This document shows positions 22,834 to 31,452 of a DNA stretch of 37,385 nt, in pieces. Within the stretch, counting starts at the first letter, position 1. Each line of letters starts with the position of its first letter. The DNA lies in the NCBI RefSeq assembly GCF_000337215.1, contig NZ_AOHZ01000035.1, positions 1 through 37,385 on the forward strand, given 5' to 3'. Under the pieces are notes generated by a model, which searched no databases, had not been told where the DNA came from, and saw only the letters and a list, made by a program, of their open reading frames with translations. Position numbers and translations under genes: made by a program. This DNA is from Natronolimnohabitans innermongolicus JCM 12255. GTDB lineage: Archaea; Halobacteriota; Halobacteria; Halobacteriales; Natrialbaceae.

Positions 22834-25800
22834 TCAGCCTTTGAATGTCGATGATTGGTCGTCCGAACGTCGATTGATACGGAGGACAATGCCGTCGTGT
22901 GTGAACCCCTCGACGTCGAGTTCGTCGAGAAGTGCTGGGAGCTCGTCGAGGTGACCGTTCAGATCTATGGCTGACTCGTCCGGGAGCACCCCGACGAGTC
23001 GCCAGTCGCCCCGATACCGCCACGCCTCTTCGGGATCGGATTGTAGGCACACACGGCGATAGACTGAGATCTGGTTCGCACTGAGATGGACGTTGCTCAC
23101 GGGGCCACCGGAGAGCGCCTTCGCCTCATATCTGACTGGTCGGAACCCGCTGTCGTCGTGTGCGAGCCCAACGAGATCGAATCCAGCGCCATCCCAGACA
23201 CGAGAGATGTGCAAGCCCTGGGCCAGTGCTGAGTCATCGTCGGTCGCTCGCCATTCGTTCCATGCCTCACGGACCGACGATCGGGTGGCTCCTTTGGGGA
23301 ACGGTGAGAGGAGGGCCTCTCGGGCCGCCTCGAAGGACTTTGGGCTATCGGCGTGTTCTAATGCGGAGAGGGTTTCGTCACGGACGCAGTGCAGCAGCGC
23401 CACTTCTGCTTCGTCACCGACTATCTTCTGAGCCTTGTGCTTCCGCGCCATCTCTTGTCGGTCGAACGTCCCGTTATCGTTCGGGTGACTCTCCAGACCC
23501 TCTGGCCCATCTCGAGTCCATCCTGCATCGCTCGCGTCTTCGATCTTCGAGATTGATTTGTAGCGTGGCGAGAAACGCCGAATTTCGTCGCTCAGGACCT
23601 CCGGATCGGGAATCTTCGAGGCTGGAATCGAAGCGGTGTAATCCGCGTTGGATAGCCAGCGGACGACAGCCCGAGATTGGTCGAACGTGAGTCGATGGAC
23701 GGCGGAGTCGATGAACTCTTCGAGGGACTGCTTGACGGTCTCTTCGTCTGCATCCTCCACCCCGTTCGACGAGACGAGATTGACCAGATACGACACCAGC
23801 CGTGGTTGTTGATCGTCGAACCAGCGCTGCCACCGGAGGCGATGCTCGTGGGAGCATGAGAATCGGGGCCTGAACCGATCTTGTTCCTCGGTGAGGTCGA
23901 GCTCCTTGAACCGTTGGTTGATTTCCACGTCGCACACATCGTCGGAGCACTCGCCCATCCCGATATCCGATGGTCCGAGCGAGGACAGCTGGGTGGGAGA
24001 TTCGATAGAGGGGTCGAGTGTGAGATCGAACTCCCCCAGCACATCTCTGGTCGCATCGAACAGATTTCGTTTTGCGGCCTCGTCCAGTGGGTAGAGCAGC
24101 TGGGCGTACTGGCTCACGAGAGGTCCAGCATCTTTCCGATCGACGAATCGGTCGAGACGGTCGACACCATCATGGTCGTACTCAGTCAGGGCCCGCTCGA
24201 AGAGGATACCGACCTGGCGTTGATCTTCGAATAGGAGGTCCGCGAGGGCCTCACCGAACGGTGTCAGGTCGTGTGATGGTTCGCCCAGAGCACCATCGAA
24301 CACGATGGTGGGGGCGTCTGTGTCCACGAAGAACGCATAGCTGTCCTCGCCTCTGTATCGTTCCTCGGAGTCGAGCTCCCGTCTGTCCGCGGAGAGAGTG
24401 TACTCCACCCATGCGTCTTCGACCTGCTGGAACCGACTATTGTGCCATCTGTCGATGATGTCGTCGTCTATATCGAGACGTCTGACGGCCTCGCTCAACG
24501 CCAAGAGACGTGGGAGCAATCGCTCAATCGCTTCTTGTTTCTCGGTGGCCCTATCGTCGGTATCCCCGTCGGTTTCGTCAAATCGGACCTGACGGTTGAC
24601 GGTGAGGAGGCGGGATTGCAACGGCGACGAGTCGTTGACGGACTGGCTCGGTAGTACCGCGGTGACGAGGGGGACTGAGTGGAAGATCCGACGCATCTGA
24701 TCGCGGTCGTCGGAGTTCGTGATGATGTAGGCGGGCTCGCCAGAGAGTTGTCGCCATTCAAGGGGACGTTCGTGCAGACCTGTGGACGTCTCTGCGGGAT
24801 GATACGTCAACAACGGTGGGGGATCGGTCCTTGATTCAGCCGAATCGTTGGAGACGATGGCCTGGAGGACTCGCTCGTACAGCCCAATGAGTGCATCACG
24901 AGCGGAGGAGTCGACCTCGACACTGGTCAAGTCGAGGTTTTGGAGACGGTCGGCGAGTCTGCGTGCGGGGGCCGCATCATGCTTCTCGAGGGTTCCCTCG
25001 GATATTCCATCGAGCGCACCGAGCGTCGTCAGGATCTCTTTGTACTCCGACCCCTGGTCGACACTCCACAGGACGCGCTTTCGCCCGTACGAGCGCGTCG
25101 GGAGCACGACCACATCGCGGGGAGCGACCCCGGCAGGGGCATCAGAGAGGTATCGTGGAGGTTCCGCGTGTCCGGTCGGGTCCTCCGTCGATTCGGAGTC
25201 GCTCTGGACGGGGAACCATGGCCGTTTGGCGAGCGGTGGGACCAGATTCGTCGACGCCCTCGACGAATCTTCCTCATCTCTTCGTTCGGCGATCTCCTGC
25301 TCGATGAGGTCAGACAACCAGACGTCCCAGGCGTCTGCGATCGAGACCAACCACGCATCGGACGGGCGGTCATCGTCGAACGACCCGTCCGAGAGCTGTG
25401 GCACCGTCGGGGCGCTGGGCCGTGTCTCCGCGGGGACGATGGCCGGTGGGATGGCTCGCGCATCGACGATGGCGTCTTGTCCACCTTCGATGAGGGTCAG
25501 TGGGATGCCTCCCTCGGGAGGTTCCGGCCCACAACCTAGGAACAGCAGGAATGATTCGACATCGAGAGATGGCGGGAAGTCTCCGAGTCTGTCGGTGTCG
25601 ACCTGGTCGATGGTGAGTTGACGGGCGGGCGCCCATAGTGTACCATCGACGGGTAAATGGAGTGTCGCAATCGATCGGCCCGCCCGCTGCTCGGTACCGC
25701 TTGAGTCTCCGGATAGGAATCGCCACCCCATCTCGTATCCGTCGCTCTCTCCGAACGGGTCGGTCTGGTAACGTTCGTAGAGGAACAGCTCCGCCGCGTA

Positions 25801-27756
25801 TCCGATCAGTTCGCGTTGGAGGGTCGCTGCTCGGTCGGCATCCTCCGCCAATGGCTGGTGATTGAAACGGGCAGGGGAGTTCCGAAGCTGACGGATCTCG
25901 GAGAGCAACTGCACAGGATTGAACGACCGTTCTCCGAGCGACGAGCTATCGCCGCCGACGAACAACGAGGGGAACTCGAATGTCGTCACGGAACAACCTG
26001 ATTCTCGCAAACTGGTGGGGAGGGGAAGCGGACGGTCGTCTTCGTCGTCCCTGACGAACAGCACCCGATCGCTCTTCTCGGTCTCCCAGACCTCACGGCC
26101 CGATTGGGTCGTCGGGAGCGGGACCCGAACCGATTCTTCACCCTCGCTCTCGACCGGGATGATCGGTGTCTCTCGATCGCGGAGTGCGTCGCACAGGGCA
26201 TCGGCGTACTTTCCCAGCGTCACCGTCCCGCAGCCCTTTCCGCAGTGATGGTCCAACCACGCCCTAGACACCCGCCAGAATCGATCGCATTCGCCGGTCT
26301 GGACGCTGTCCTGGTTCTGGAAGTACCGGTCGGCCAGCTCCGCCCAGAGCTCGTATGACTCCCGGGCCTTCATATCGTCGCCGAAGAGGAGTGCTGCGAG
26401 GTGCTCTTCGATTCTCCGAGCAGGGATTCCGCTTGCCCCAGGGTCGAGGAGTGACCAGAAGTCGCGGCGGATGGTATCGTTATCTTGTCCCTCGACGCGC
26501 TCGACATCTTCGGGGTCGATTCTCGTCCACTCGACGGTACTCAGTGGGGCCCCAACCTCCTCGAGGAGTTCGAGGAGATGGAGCTCGGCTCCAGCCTCGA
26601 GGAGCGCTTGGTTGTACCGACCGACGCTATCGTCCTCGACGGTCAGTCCTTTGCGATCTGGCTGCAGGAGGAAATCGCCATTGAAATCGACTCCGAACGG
26701 TGCATCCAGTTCCGTCGGGAGGTAGCCGTAGAGCTGCCCCTCGACATCTCTAGCATCTGACCCAGGCCAGCTGATTGCAGCACCGGGGTTCGAGAGGTCG
26801 TAGTCGGCTTCTGCAGCTTCCTCTGCGAGCGATGTCGACGAGTGACGCTCCGATCTCCAGTACGCCATCGACCGCCCGGAATCCTCGCTCCACGTTCCGT
26901 CGGTCGGCCAGGTTCGACGCTCGAAACAGCGGTCCGACGTCTCGGCTCTCACGCTCAGTCCGCGGCTGTGTTCGAGCAGCCCGGCGAAGTGGAGGTGGCT
27001 CTCGTTAAGGTTCTCCATCATCTTCGAGACCTCGTCCATCCGCTTCGTGGGAATCGGGACTACGACGGCGGTGGTGACCTCTCCGTCGGGTATCGGTGAC
27101 GGTCGTCCCTCGCTCATCAGCGGGAGCGGGAAGTGATAGCTCGGGCGTGTACCGATGTCCGAGTAGGTGGGATCAGTCGTCTCGAGGAACCTCTTGTGAC
27201 CCCGCCGTACGTCGGGGTAGTCGAGGCGCTCGTTCCAAATCTCGTCGTCCAAGTGCGAGTGGAGTTCCATCCCCCACCAGCCATCCTCGTGTCGACTCCA
27301 GACACGAACCCAGTCGTTCAACCAGAAGACTGACCGGAAACCGACTCCCTTGTTCCCGACGCTCTCGTCGGGTGATTTGTTCGACAGGTGGACCGAGCAG
27401 AGTGCATTGAAGTCCGGTCGGTGGGCCTCTTCCGGCGGGTCACGGTAATTAAACTCGGGGTCGACTGAGATGGGAAGTCCGTCGTTCGTGACGACAAGTG
27501 CGTAGGAGCTGGCCGAGGTCGGCGTCTCAACGACGTTGACGGTGATTTCTGCATCCGCTCTGTCGAGTGCATTCTGGAGCAGTTCGAAGACGACACGGCC
27601 AGCGTGTGCACGACGGACGCCCTGTTCGTCGCCACGTTGCTGTAGCGCCGTCTCTCCACGTTGTCTCTCATAATAACAATGATGCTTCTTGAAGATGGTC
27701 TTGAGAGCACTCGGTGCGGGGTAGGTTTCATCCCGTTCGGACACGTCCACGCTCAT
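22834..27756 (-). CDS. Sacsin-type GHKL ATPase fused to a NO VEIN/DUF3883 nuclease-like domain
   Basis: This is a 1640-residue protein. Residues 50-145 have an HSP90/sacsin-type GHKL fold: N box with Glu58 and Asn62 (VFELLQNALD), NDG at 91-93 and the glycine-rich lid ESVGNKGVGFRSV (131-143). A long middle region without recognised domains follows, with no membrane span. The C terminus (about 1440-1600) matches NOV_C/DUF3883: a GDEAEVALL helix, Asp1527 in GFDLVGL, Glu1544-Ala-Lys1546 (RYEAKAL), and a Ser/Asn/Gln helix, i.e. PD-(D/E)XK residues in order. The plant protein NO VEIN shares both ends, and relatives occur in prokaryotic defence islands. I infer an ATP-driven sensor that triggers DNA cleavage. 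It stands alone, flanked by partition-adaptor copies. Confidence 0.85.
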   Translation of the reverse strand: MSVDVSERDETYPAPSALKTIFKKHHCYYERQRGETALQQRGDEQGVRRAHAGRVVFELLQNALDRADAEITVNVVETPTSASSYALVVTNDGLPISVDPEFNYRDPPEEAHRPDFNALCSVHLSNKSPDESVGNKGVGFRSVFWLNDWVRVWSRHEDGWWGMELHSHLDDEIWNERLDYPDVRRGHKRFLETTDPTYSDIGTRPSYHFPLPLMSEGRPSPIPDGEVTTAVVVPIPTKRMDEVSKMMENLNESHLHFAGLLEHSRGLSVRAETSDRCFERRTWPTDGTWSEDSGRSMAYWRSERHSSTSLAEEAAEADYDLSNPGAAISWPGSDARDVEGQLYGYLPTELDAPFGVDFNGDFLLQPDRKGLTVEDDSVGRYNQALLEAGAELHLLELLEEVGAPLSTVEWTRIDPEDVERVEGQDNDTIRRDFWSLLDPGASGIPARRIEEHLAALLFGDDMKARESYELWAELADRYFQNQDSVQTGECDRFWRVSRAWLDHHCGKGCGTVTLGKYADALCDALRDRETPIIPVESEGEESVRVPLPTTQSGREVWETEKSDRVLFVRDDEDDRPLPLPTSLRESGCSVTTFEFPSLFVGGDSSSLGERSFNPVQLLSEIRQLRNSPARFNHQPLAEDADRAATLQRELIGYAAELFLYERYQTDPFGESDGYEMGWRFLSGDSSGTEQRAGRSIATLHLPVDGTLWAPARQLTIDQVDTDRLGDFPPSLDVESFLLFLGCGPEPPEGGIPLTLIEGGQDAIVDARAIPPAIVPAETRPSAPTVPQLSDGSFDDDRPSDAWLVSIADAWDVWLSDLIEQEIAERRDEEDSSRASTNLVPPLAKRPWFPVQSDSESTEDPTGHAEPPRYLSDAPAGVAPRDVVVLPTRSYGRKRVLWSVDQGSEYKEILTTLGALDGISEGTLEKHDAAPARRLADRLQNLDLTSVEVDSSARDALIGLYERVLQAIVSNDSAESRTDPPPLLTYHPAETSTGLHERPLEWRQLSGEPAYIITNSDDRDQMRRIFHSVPLVTAVLPSQSVNDSSPLQSRLLTVNRQVRFDETDGDTDDRATEKQEAIERLLPRLLALSEAVRRLDIDDDIIDRWHNSRFQQVEDAWVEYTLSADRRELDSEERYRGEDSYAFFVDTDAPTIVFDGALGEPSHDLTPFGEALADLLFEDQRQVGILFERALTEYDHDGVDRLDRFVDRKDAGPLVSQYAQLLYPLDEAAKRNLFDATRDVLGEFDLTLDPSIESPTQLSSLGPSDIGMGECSDDVCDVEINQRFKELDLTEEQDRFRPRFSCSHEHRLRWQRWFDDQQPRLVSYLVNLVSSNGVEDADEETVKQSLEEFIDSAVHRLTFDQSRAVVRWLSNADYTASIPASKIPDPEVLSDEIRRFSPRYKSISKIEDASDAGWTRDGPEGLESHPNDNGTFDRQEMARKHKAQKIVGDEAEVALLHCVRDETLSALEHADSPKSFEAAREALLSPFPKGATRSSVREAWNEWRATDDDSALAQGLHISRVWDGAGFDLVGLAHDDSGFRPVRYEAKALSGGPVSNVHLSANQISVYRRVCLQSDPEEAWRYRGDWRLVGVLPDESAIDLNGHLDELPALLDELDVEGFTHDGIVLRINRRSDDQSSTFKG

Positions 27757-27980
27757 CGGCGAAGCTGAGTGTTCAGGTCCTTCACTGGAGCGATGAGTTT
27801 GGCGTGATCAGTGCTTGATTGTCGTCCCTCGAATAATGTCATAGACTTTGTGACGGTGCACTCTCATTTCATGCTTCGCATCATGAGCCATGGGGCACTT
27901 AACTAGATTGACTCCGGTACAGCCTCAAACTAGACAGAGGTAGCGGAACAACCAGGAACTCGTACTATCCTAAATATCCA

Positions 27981-28002
27981 AGAATCACTGATTCACTGAT
28001 CG
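27981..28002. repeat. Partition-type iterons at the end of the long adaptor gene
   Basis: The 8-bp units (A)GAATCAC, TGATTCAC and TGATC span the stop codon of the adaptor at 27993, just as at 22101-22122. Both adaptor genes thus carry a cognate-looking site within their last codons. Confidence 0.7.
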
Positions 28003-28445
28003 ACGTCTTCCTTAGCCAATTCGCGAATCTTCTCTTTCGTCTCTTCCCGGTGCTCGCCAAACGCTACCTCGAAAATTCCATGGTAAAAGTGCTTGTTCTT
28101 CTCAAGCGTGGCGTTCTCCCGTTTCAGCTGCTTTTTCAGCCGCGTGAATGTGACCTCAATATCTTCACTCTGTTCCGGTTCGACGTATATCGTGGCCGAA
28201 TCCCAATCCTCCCGGATGTTCAACGGTTCATCGTCTGTTTTCTCTGCCTTCTTACTCGAGGATTCAGTATCCGCTGTGCCAGTAGCCCCCTGCTGCCCTG
28301 ATTGCTCCTCAGTATCAGCCGCAGGTTCGTGGTCTTGACTCTCTGCTTCCGACATCGTTTCCATCGTCTCGTCATCGGTCGCGGCTTCCTCGTCGTCTGC
28401 TTCCTCAGACGGATCCTCAAATCGCTCGTCCATTCCCCGGGGCAT
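27993..28445 (-). CDS. ParA-associated adaptor protein (probable centromere-binding, ParB-role)
   Basis: The start at 28445 follows the ParA stop after 2 nt (TAA, GA, ATG), so the genes are co-translated; the upstream extension of the frame lies inside parA and is spurious. The 150-residue product has a disordered acidic N-terminal tail (about 1-68; Asp/Glu/Ser/Ala-rich, with MSEAESQDHEPAADTEEQSG-like composition) and a compact C-terminal domain (about 72-150; WDSATIYVEPEQSEDIEV, LKKQLKREN, VAFGEHREETKEKIREL). It is not a canonical ParB: no HTH of that family or CTPase motif. By position it is the centromere adaptor of this locus. Acidic tails of such adaptors commonly stimulate the ParA ATPase, which is inferred here. 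Confidence 0.82.
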   Translation of the reverse strand: MPRGMDERFEDPSEEADDEEAATDDETMETMSEAESQDHEPAADTEEQSGQQGATGTADTESSSKKAEKTDDEPLNIREDWDSATIYVEPEQSEDIEVTFTRLKKQLKRENATLEKNKHFYHGIFEVAFGEHREETKEKIRELAKEDVDQ

Positions 28446-28447
28446 TC

Positions 28448-29359
28448 TTACGCCTCCACCTGCGTTTTGTCGAACGCTCGTTCCATCGTCTCCGCAACCT
28501 CCAGAAAGAGGTCGCGCTCTACTTGCTGATCGTTCGCGTCTTCCCACCCAAAAATATCTCGTCCATTGTCCCACGCACGCTGGATCGCTACTCGCATCGG
28601 GAGTTTGAAAATCGGTGCCATTGACGCGAAGGATTCGTCGAAGGAGTTGAGGAATTTCTGTGACTGACCGTCGTCCCGGTACATATTCGCCAGGAGTCCG
28701 ACGATTGCGATCTCGATCTGCTGGTTGTCCTCGATGGACTCCAGCTGGTCCCACAGGTCGTCAAGTGCATCCCGTGATGTTGCTTGGGTCTGTGCAGCCA
28801 GGAAGACGTTTTGAGCCGCGATGAAGGCCGCGTCCGTCAGGACTGAGAGGTCGGGAGGGCAATCGACTACGATAAAATCGTAGTTGTATCCGTCGTCAAC
28901 CATCTCTTCGAGGGCGAGTTTCAGTGAGAGGCGGGCATTCGCATCGTCCATCCAATCTCGAGCAAGGCCCATGTCCTTGTGACTAGGAATCAGATCGAAG
29001 TTCAGATGGTCGTACTCGTCGGCTTCGATCACGATCTCTGAAAGACTTGTATCGTGCGTGCGCGGATTGTCGACGAGTACGTCGAGCAGATTCTCGTCAT
29101 CGGTGACTAGTGTGTTGGGGAGTTCGTTCTTCGGGCTTGCTGGATCGTTGTCGTCGCCCGGACCTAGTCCAAGCCCTTTCGTCATGTCGGCTTGCGGGTC
29201 CATATCGATTGCAAGAACATCGTGGTCGCGCGTGGCCAACGCCGCGGCACTGTTAATCGTCGCTGTTGTCTTTCCAGTCCCGCCTTTCTGGTTACCGAAG
29301 GCGATCGTAGGGATGCCAGTCGATGGGGTGACGCACCATCCACGAGGTGTCTCGGTCAT
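28448..29359 (-). CDS. parA: ParA/Soj-family partition ATPase
   Basis: The protein has 303 residues with the deviant Walker A KGGTGKTT (25-32), the A' motif AIDMDPQADMTKGLG, and a Walker B-like FIVVDCPPDLSVLT. A poorly conserved middle insertion (GPGDDNDPASPKN) follows switch I. ParA binds DNA non-specifically with ATP and moves or segregates plasmid copies with the help of a centromere-bound partner, here the adaptor directly downstream. A TATA-like TTTATGA about 28 nt before the ATG lies inside iteron units (29366-29385), so the partition complex probably represses its own promoter. The ATG at 29359 is the only start that leaves the full N terminus. Confidence 0.93.
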   Translation of the reverse strand: MTETPRGWCVTPSTGIPTIAFGNQKGGTGKTTATINSAAALATRDHDVLAIDMDPQADMTKGLGLGPGDDNDPASPKNELPNTLVTDDENLLDVLVDNPRTHDTSLSEIVIEADEYDHLNFDLIPSHKDMGLARDWMDDANARLSLKLALEEMVDDGYNYDFIVVDCPPDLSVLTDAAFIAAQNVFLAAQTQATSRDALDDLWDQLESIEDNQQIEIAIVGLLANMYRDDGQSQKFLNSFDESFASMAPIFKLPMRVAIQRAWDNGRDIFGWEDANDQQVERDLFLEVAETMERAFDKTQVEA

Positions 29360-29365
29360 GGTTCG

Positions 29366-29757
29366 ATCATTGAATCAATGACTCATAAATCCATGTCAGA
29401 CACTCAGTTGTATCTCTCTCAATGTGATTCTGCCGAATATCGTCGTTTGATGGGCTAAGGTGGCGAATTCGTCTCTTTTCGGGCACTGTCTTTGAATCAT
29501 TGATTCACTGACTCAATGATTCTTGAAATCAGTACTTCACTGATTCATTGATCCAATAACTTCGTGATGCGAGTCTCGTGTTCCTAAGTCCTCAATTCAA
29601 TACTTCATGCACTCACTAATTCAGTGACTCAATGAATCTATGAGTCAGCGACTCCTCACTCTCTATGACGCTAAGCAACTCAATGAATCATGGGCTCTTT
29701 GATTCCCAACTTCCGGTATCCAATACTTCATGAAATCAGTGACTCAGTGATTCATTG
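29366..29757. repeat. Iteron field, probable centromere (parS) of the partition locus
   Basis: Units of the palindromic heptamer TGANTCA occur in 8-bp steps. Clusters lie at 29366-29385 (in the parA promoter), about 29494-29522 (four units in a row), about 29537-29552, about 29617-29656 (five units, some changed), about 29678-29690 and about 29736-29757. Words such as TACTTCA link the clusters. The 8-bp step is less than one helical turn, so neighbouring sites face round the helix, which suits a spiralling adaptor complex. No gene lies in 29360-29814. The units at the ends of both adaptor genes and a half-pair before orc1 are outlying members of the same set. Confidence 0.8.
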
Positions 29758-29814
29758 AGTTAGTTATTAACCGAAGAAAGACAACTGGAATGACTTGACA
29801 GATGGCGATTGATG

Positions 29815-31122
29815 TTACGTTCTCTCTCCGAAGGCTGCGCTAAGTTGGTCTCGCATGAACTCTCGTCGGACTCGACGAGAACGCGAGTCAGACAGGTAAT
29901 TTTGCATCACCACCAGAGGATCGCTACTACCCTGCTCTGCAGCGATTTCGTCGACACCTTCGAGAACGCCTTCGAGGACTGCTGTATAGGTATCGTACCA
30001 GAATCGACGACAGAGCTGTGGACTTGGTCGTTCACCCCTAATCCGCTTGGGGAGATCTGCTTCCAATGCAAGATTTTGGAACCAATTCCGGATTGTATCG
30101 CGGGTCACGTACGGCGTTTCTCCTTGTGAGGAGGGGAACAGGTATCCAGTCCACGTATCGTCTTCCGCTAGCTCATCGATTCGGGAGTCGAGCACGTCCA
30201 TTCCGTACAATAGAGACACTTCGCCGGGCCCGTTCTTGCGGTTCTCGAACGTGATGAAGGGGACGTCGTCTTCGTGAACGTCACGCTGGAACTGCGAGAT
30301 ATGGAGTGCTGCGACCTCACTTGCTCGAAGTCCCCAGCCAGCTAATGCTACCACGAGCAGCTCTTCTCGCGTCGTCCCCGATGCCTGCATCAGTTTCCGA
30401 ATATGATTCGCTGAAAGCGAAGGAGTCAGGGAATCTTCGACTTCCCACTTGAATTCGTCGTAGAGGCCGCTGGCAGGATTCATCGAGGCGACCCGCCGCC
30501 CGACCAGATGCTGATACCACGCGTCGACGACGCGCCGCACACGCTGTAGAGTCTGTGCACTGTATTCCCGTTCTGCTCCCTCATTCAACCAATCAAATGC
30601 TGCATAGACCGCGTCAACGGCTTCGTAGGCTGGATTCTCTCGGCCCCGTTGAATCGGTGTGAGGAGGTCGTCCGTCCCGTTCGCCTCCTGGTAGGCACGT
30701 ACGTAGAGGTTCAGTCGCGTTCGCAGCGCGTCGACAGAAGACGACGCCAGACTGTACCGTGATTTTCGCCGGTTGAGGAACTGTTCGAGGGCGTCGATTG
30801 TTGCATCATTCGATGTTGCCCATGTGTAGCCTTCTTCATTGTCTCCGAGTTCGAGAACCTCGTTCCAGAACTCTCCAAACGAGCGGTCGTGATGGCGACG
30901 GAGTGCGGCGAGGAACGCCCGCGCATCGTGATCTCGAAACCACTGGTGGGTTGGTTTCTCGCTCGTTGGATCGATACCCTCTGTTTCGAGGCAGGGGGCG
31001 ATCTCGTCCCAGTACAGGTCCGTGAAGTCCTCGAGCGAATACGAGGTCCATCGGACTCCCTCGAATGATGGCACACGCTCAGCGTCGGTCTCGCTCTCAT
31101 GTTCGGCGTCCGATCGATTCAT
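29815..31122 (-). CDS. Tyrosine recombinase/phage-integrase-like protein with altered active site
   Basis: The ATG at 31122 gives 435 residues; the frame is open 16 codons further but that part is Ser/Gln-rich. The N-terminal half (about 90-215) resembles a SAM-like core-binding domain, and the catalytic domain covers about 232-420. Visible active-site places are Arg266 (GWGLRASEV), Lys296 (FENRKNG), then Gln369-x2-Arg372 (PSPQLCRR) where His-x2-Arg is usual, and Tyr409 in NYLSDS as the candidate nucleophile. The Gln in place of His could be tolerated or may mark loss of full cleavage. Its place next to the iteron field fits plasmid multimer resolution or element integration. No tRNA att site is visible. 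Confidence 0.8.
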   Translation of the reverse strand: MNRSDAEHESETDAERVPSFEGVRWTSYSLEDFTDLYWDEIAPCLETEGIDPTSEKPTHQWFRDHDARAFLAALRRHHDRSFGEFWNEVLELGDNEEGYTWATSNDATIDALEQFLNRRKSRYSLASSSVDALRTRLNLYVRAYQEANGTDDLLTPIQRGRENPAYEAVDAVYAAFDWLNEGAEREYSAQTLQRVRRVVDAWYQHLVGRRVASMNPASGLYDEFKWEVEDSLTPSLSANHIRKLMQASGTTREELLVVALAGWGLRASEVAALHISQFQRDVHEDDVPFITFENRKNGPGEVSLLYGMDVLDSRIDELAEDDTWTGYLFPSSQGETPYVTRDTIRNWFQNLALEADLPKRIRGERPSPQLCRRFWYDTYTAVLEGVLEGVDEIAAEQGSSDPLVVMQNYLSDSRSRRVRREFMRDQLSAAFGERT

Positions 31123-31265
31123 TGTAGCGGTCTCTGGGGAACTCGACTGTCTGAAACTGGATTGGTGCAAAACCTCGATAGAAGCTTAGTCGCGGCCCAG
31201 TATGGCGATTCTAAGAGTGGCATATTCGAGTTGTTCAGCGTTTTAGTCGGATTCGTTATTAGTTT

Positions 31266-31302
31266 GTGGGTTCGGCTGACCGGGAGAGTCTGCTGAACCC
31301 AC
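31266..31302. repeat. Inverted repeat between the recombinase and YhaN-like genes
   Basis: GTGGGTTC at 31266-31273 is exactly complementary to 31295-31302; extending inwards gives 10 of 11 matches. It lies 144 bp before the recombinase ATG and 150 bp after the YhaN-like stop. It may be a recombination core, an operator or an RNA hairpin at the end of the YhaN-like transcript. The rest of 31123-31452 shows no gene. Confidence 0.5.
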
Positions 31303-31452
31303 GCCAATACCGGGAATAAAATACGCTGTGATAATAAACCATATAGCGCAATACAATTTTCTTGGGTGATTTCTAGATTCTCGTCTTCATTGGGCCAGAG
31401 ACTTCGAACCAGTAGCTAGCAAGGCACAAGTACCGAATTCAGCGAGAAAGAA

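Noticed and set aside
24848-25621. 257-codon plus-strand frame inside the GHKL gene
   Set aside because: It lies wholly antisense to a conserved gene, is Ser/Arg/Gly-rich and arises from the high-GC codon pattern. Several others in 23.0-27.4 kb were rejected for the same reason.
22834-27756. GHKL protein as a histidine kinase or topoisomerase
   Set aside because: No phosphoacceptor, receiver or transducer domain is visible; the sacsin-like start and NO VEIN-type end fit better.
29494-29757. Repeated short words resembling a CRISPR array
   Set aside because: Units are 7-8 bp in direct 8-bp steps with no spacers of regular length, and no cas genes are near. A partition iteron field explains them better.
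31266-31302. Inverted repeat with GGGTTC as a tRNA or tRNA fragment
   Set aside because: No cloverleaf, anticodon arm or acceptor stem can be drawn around it.
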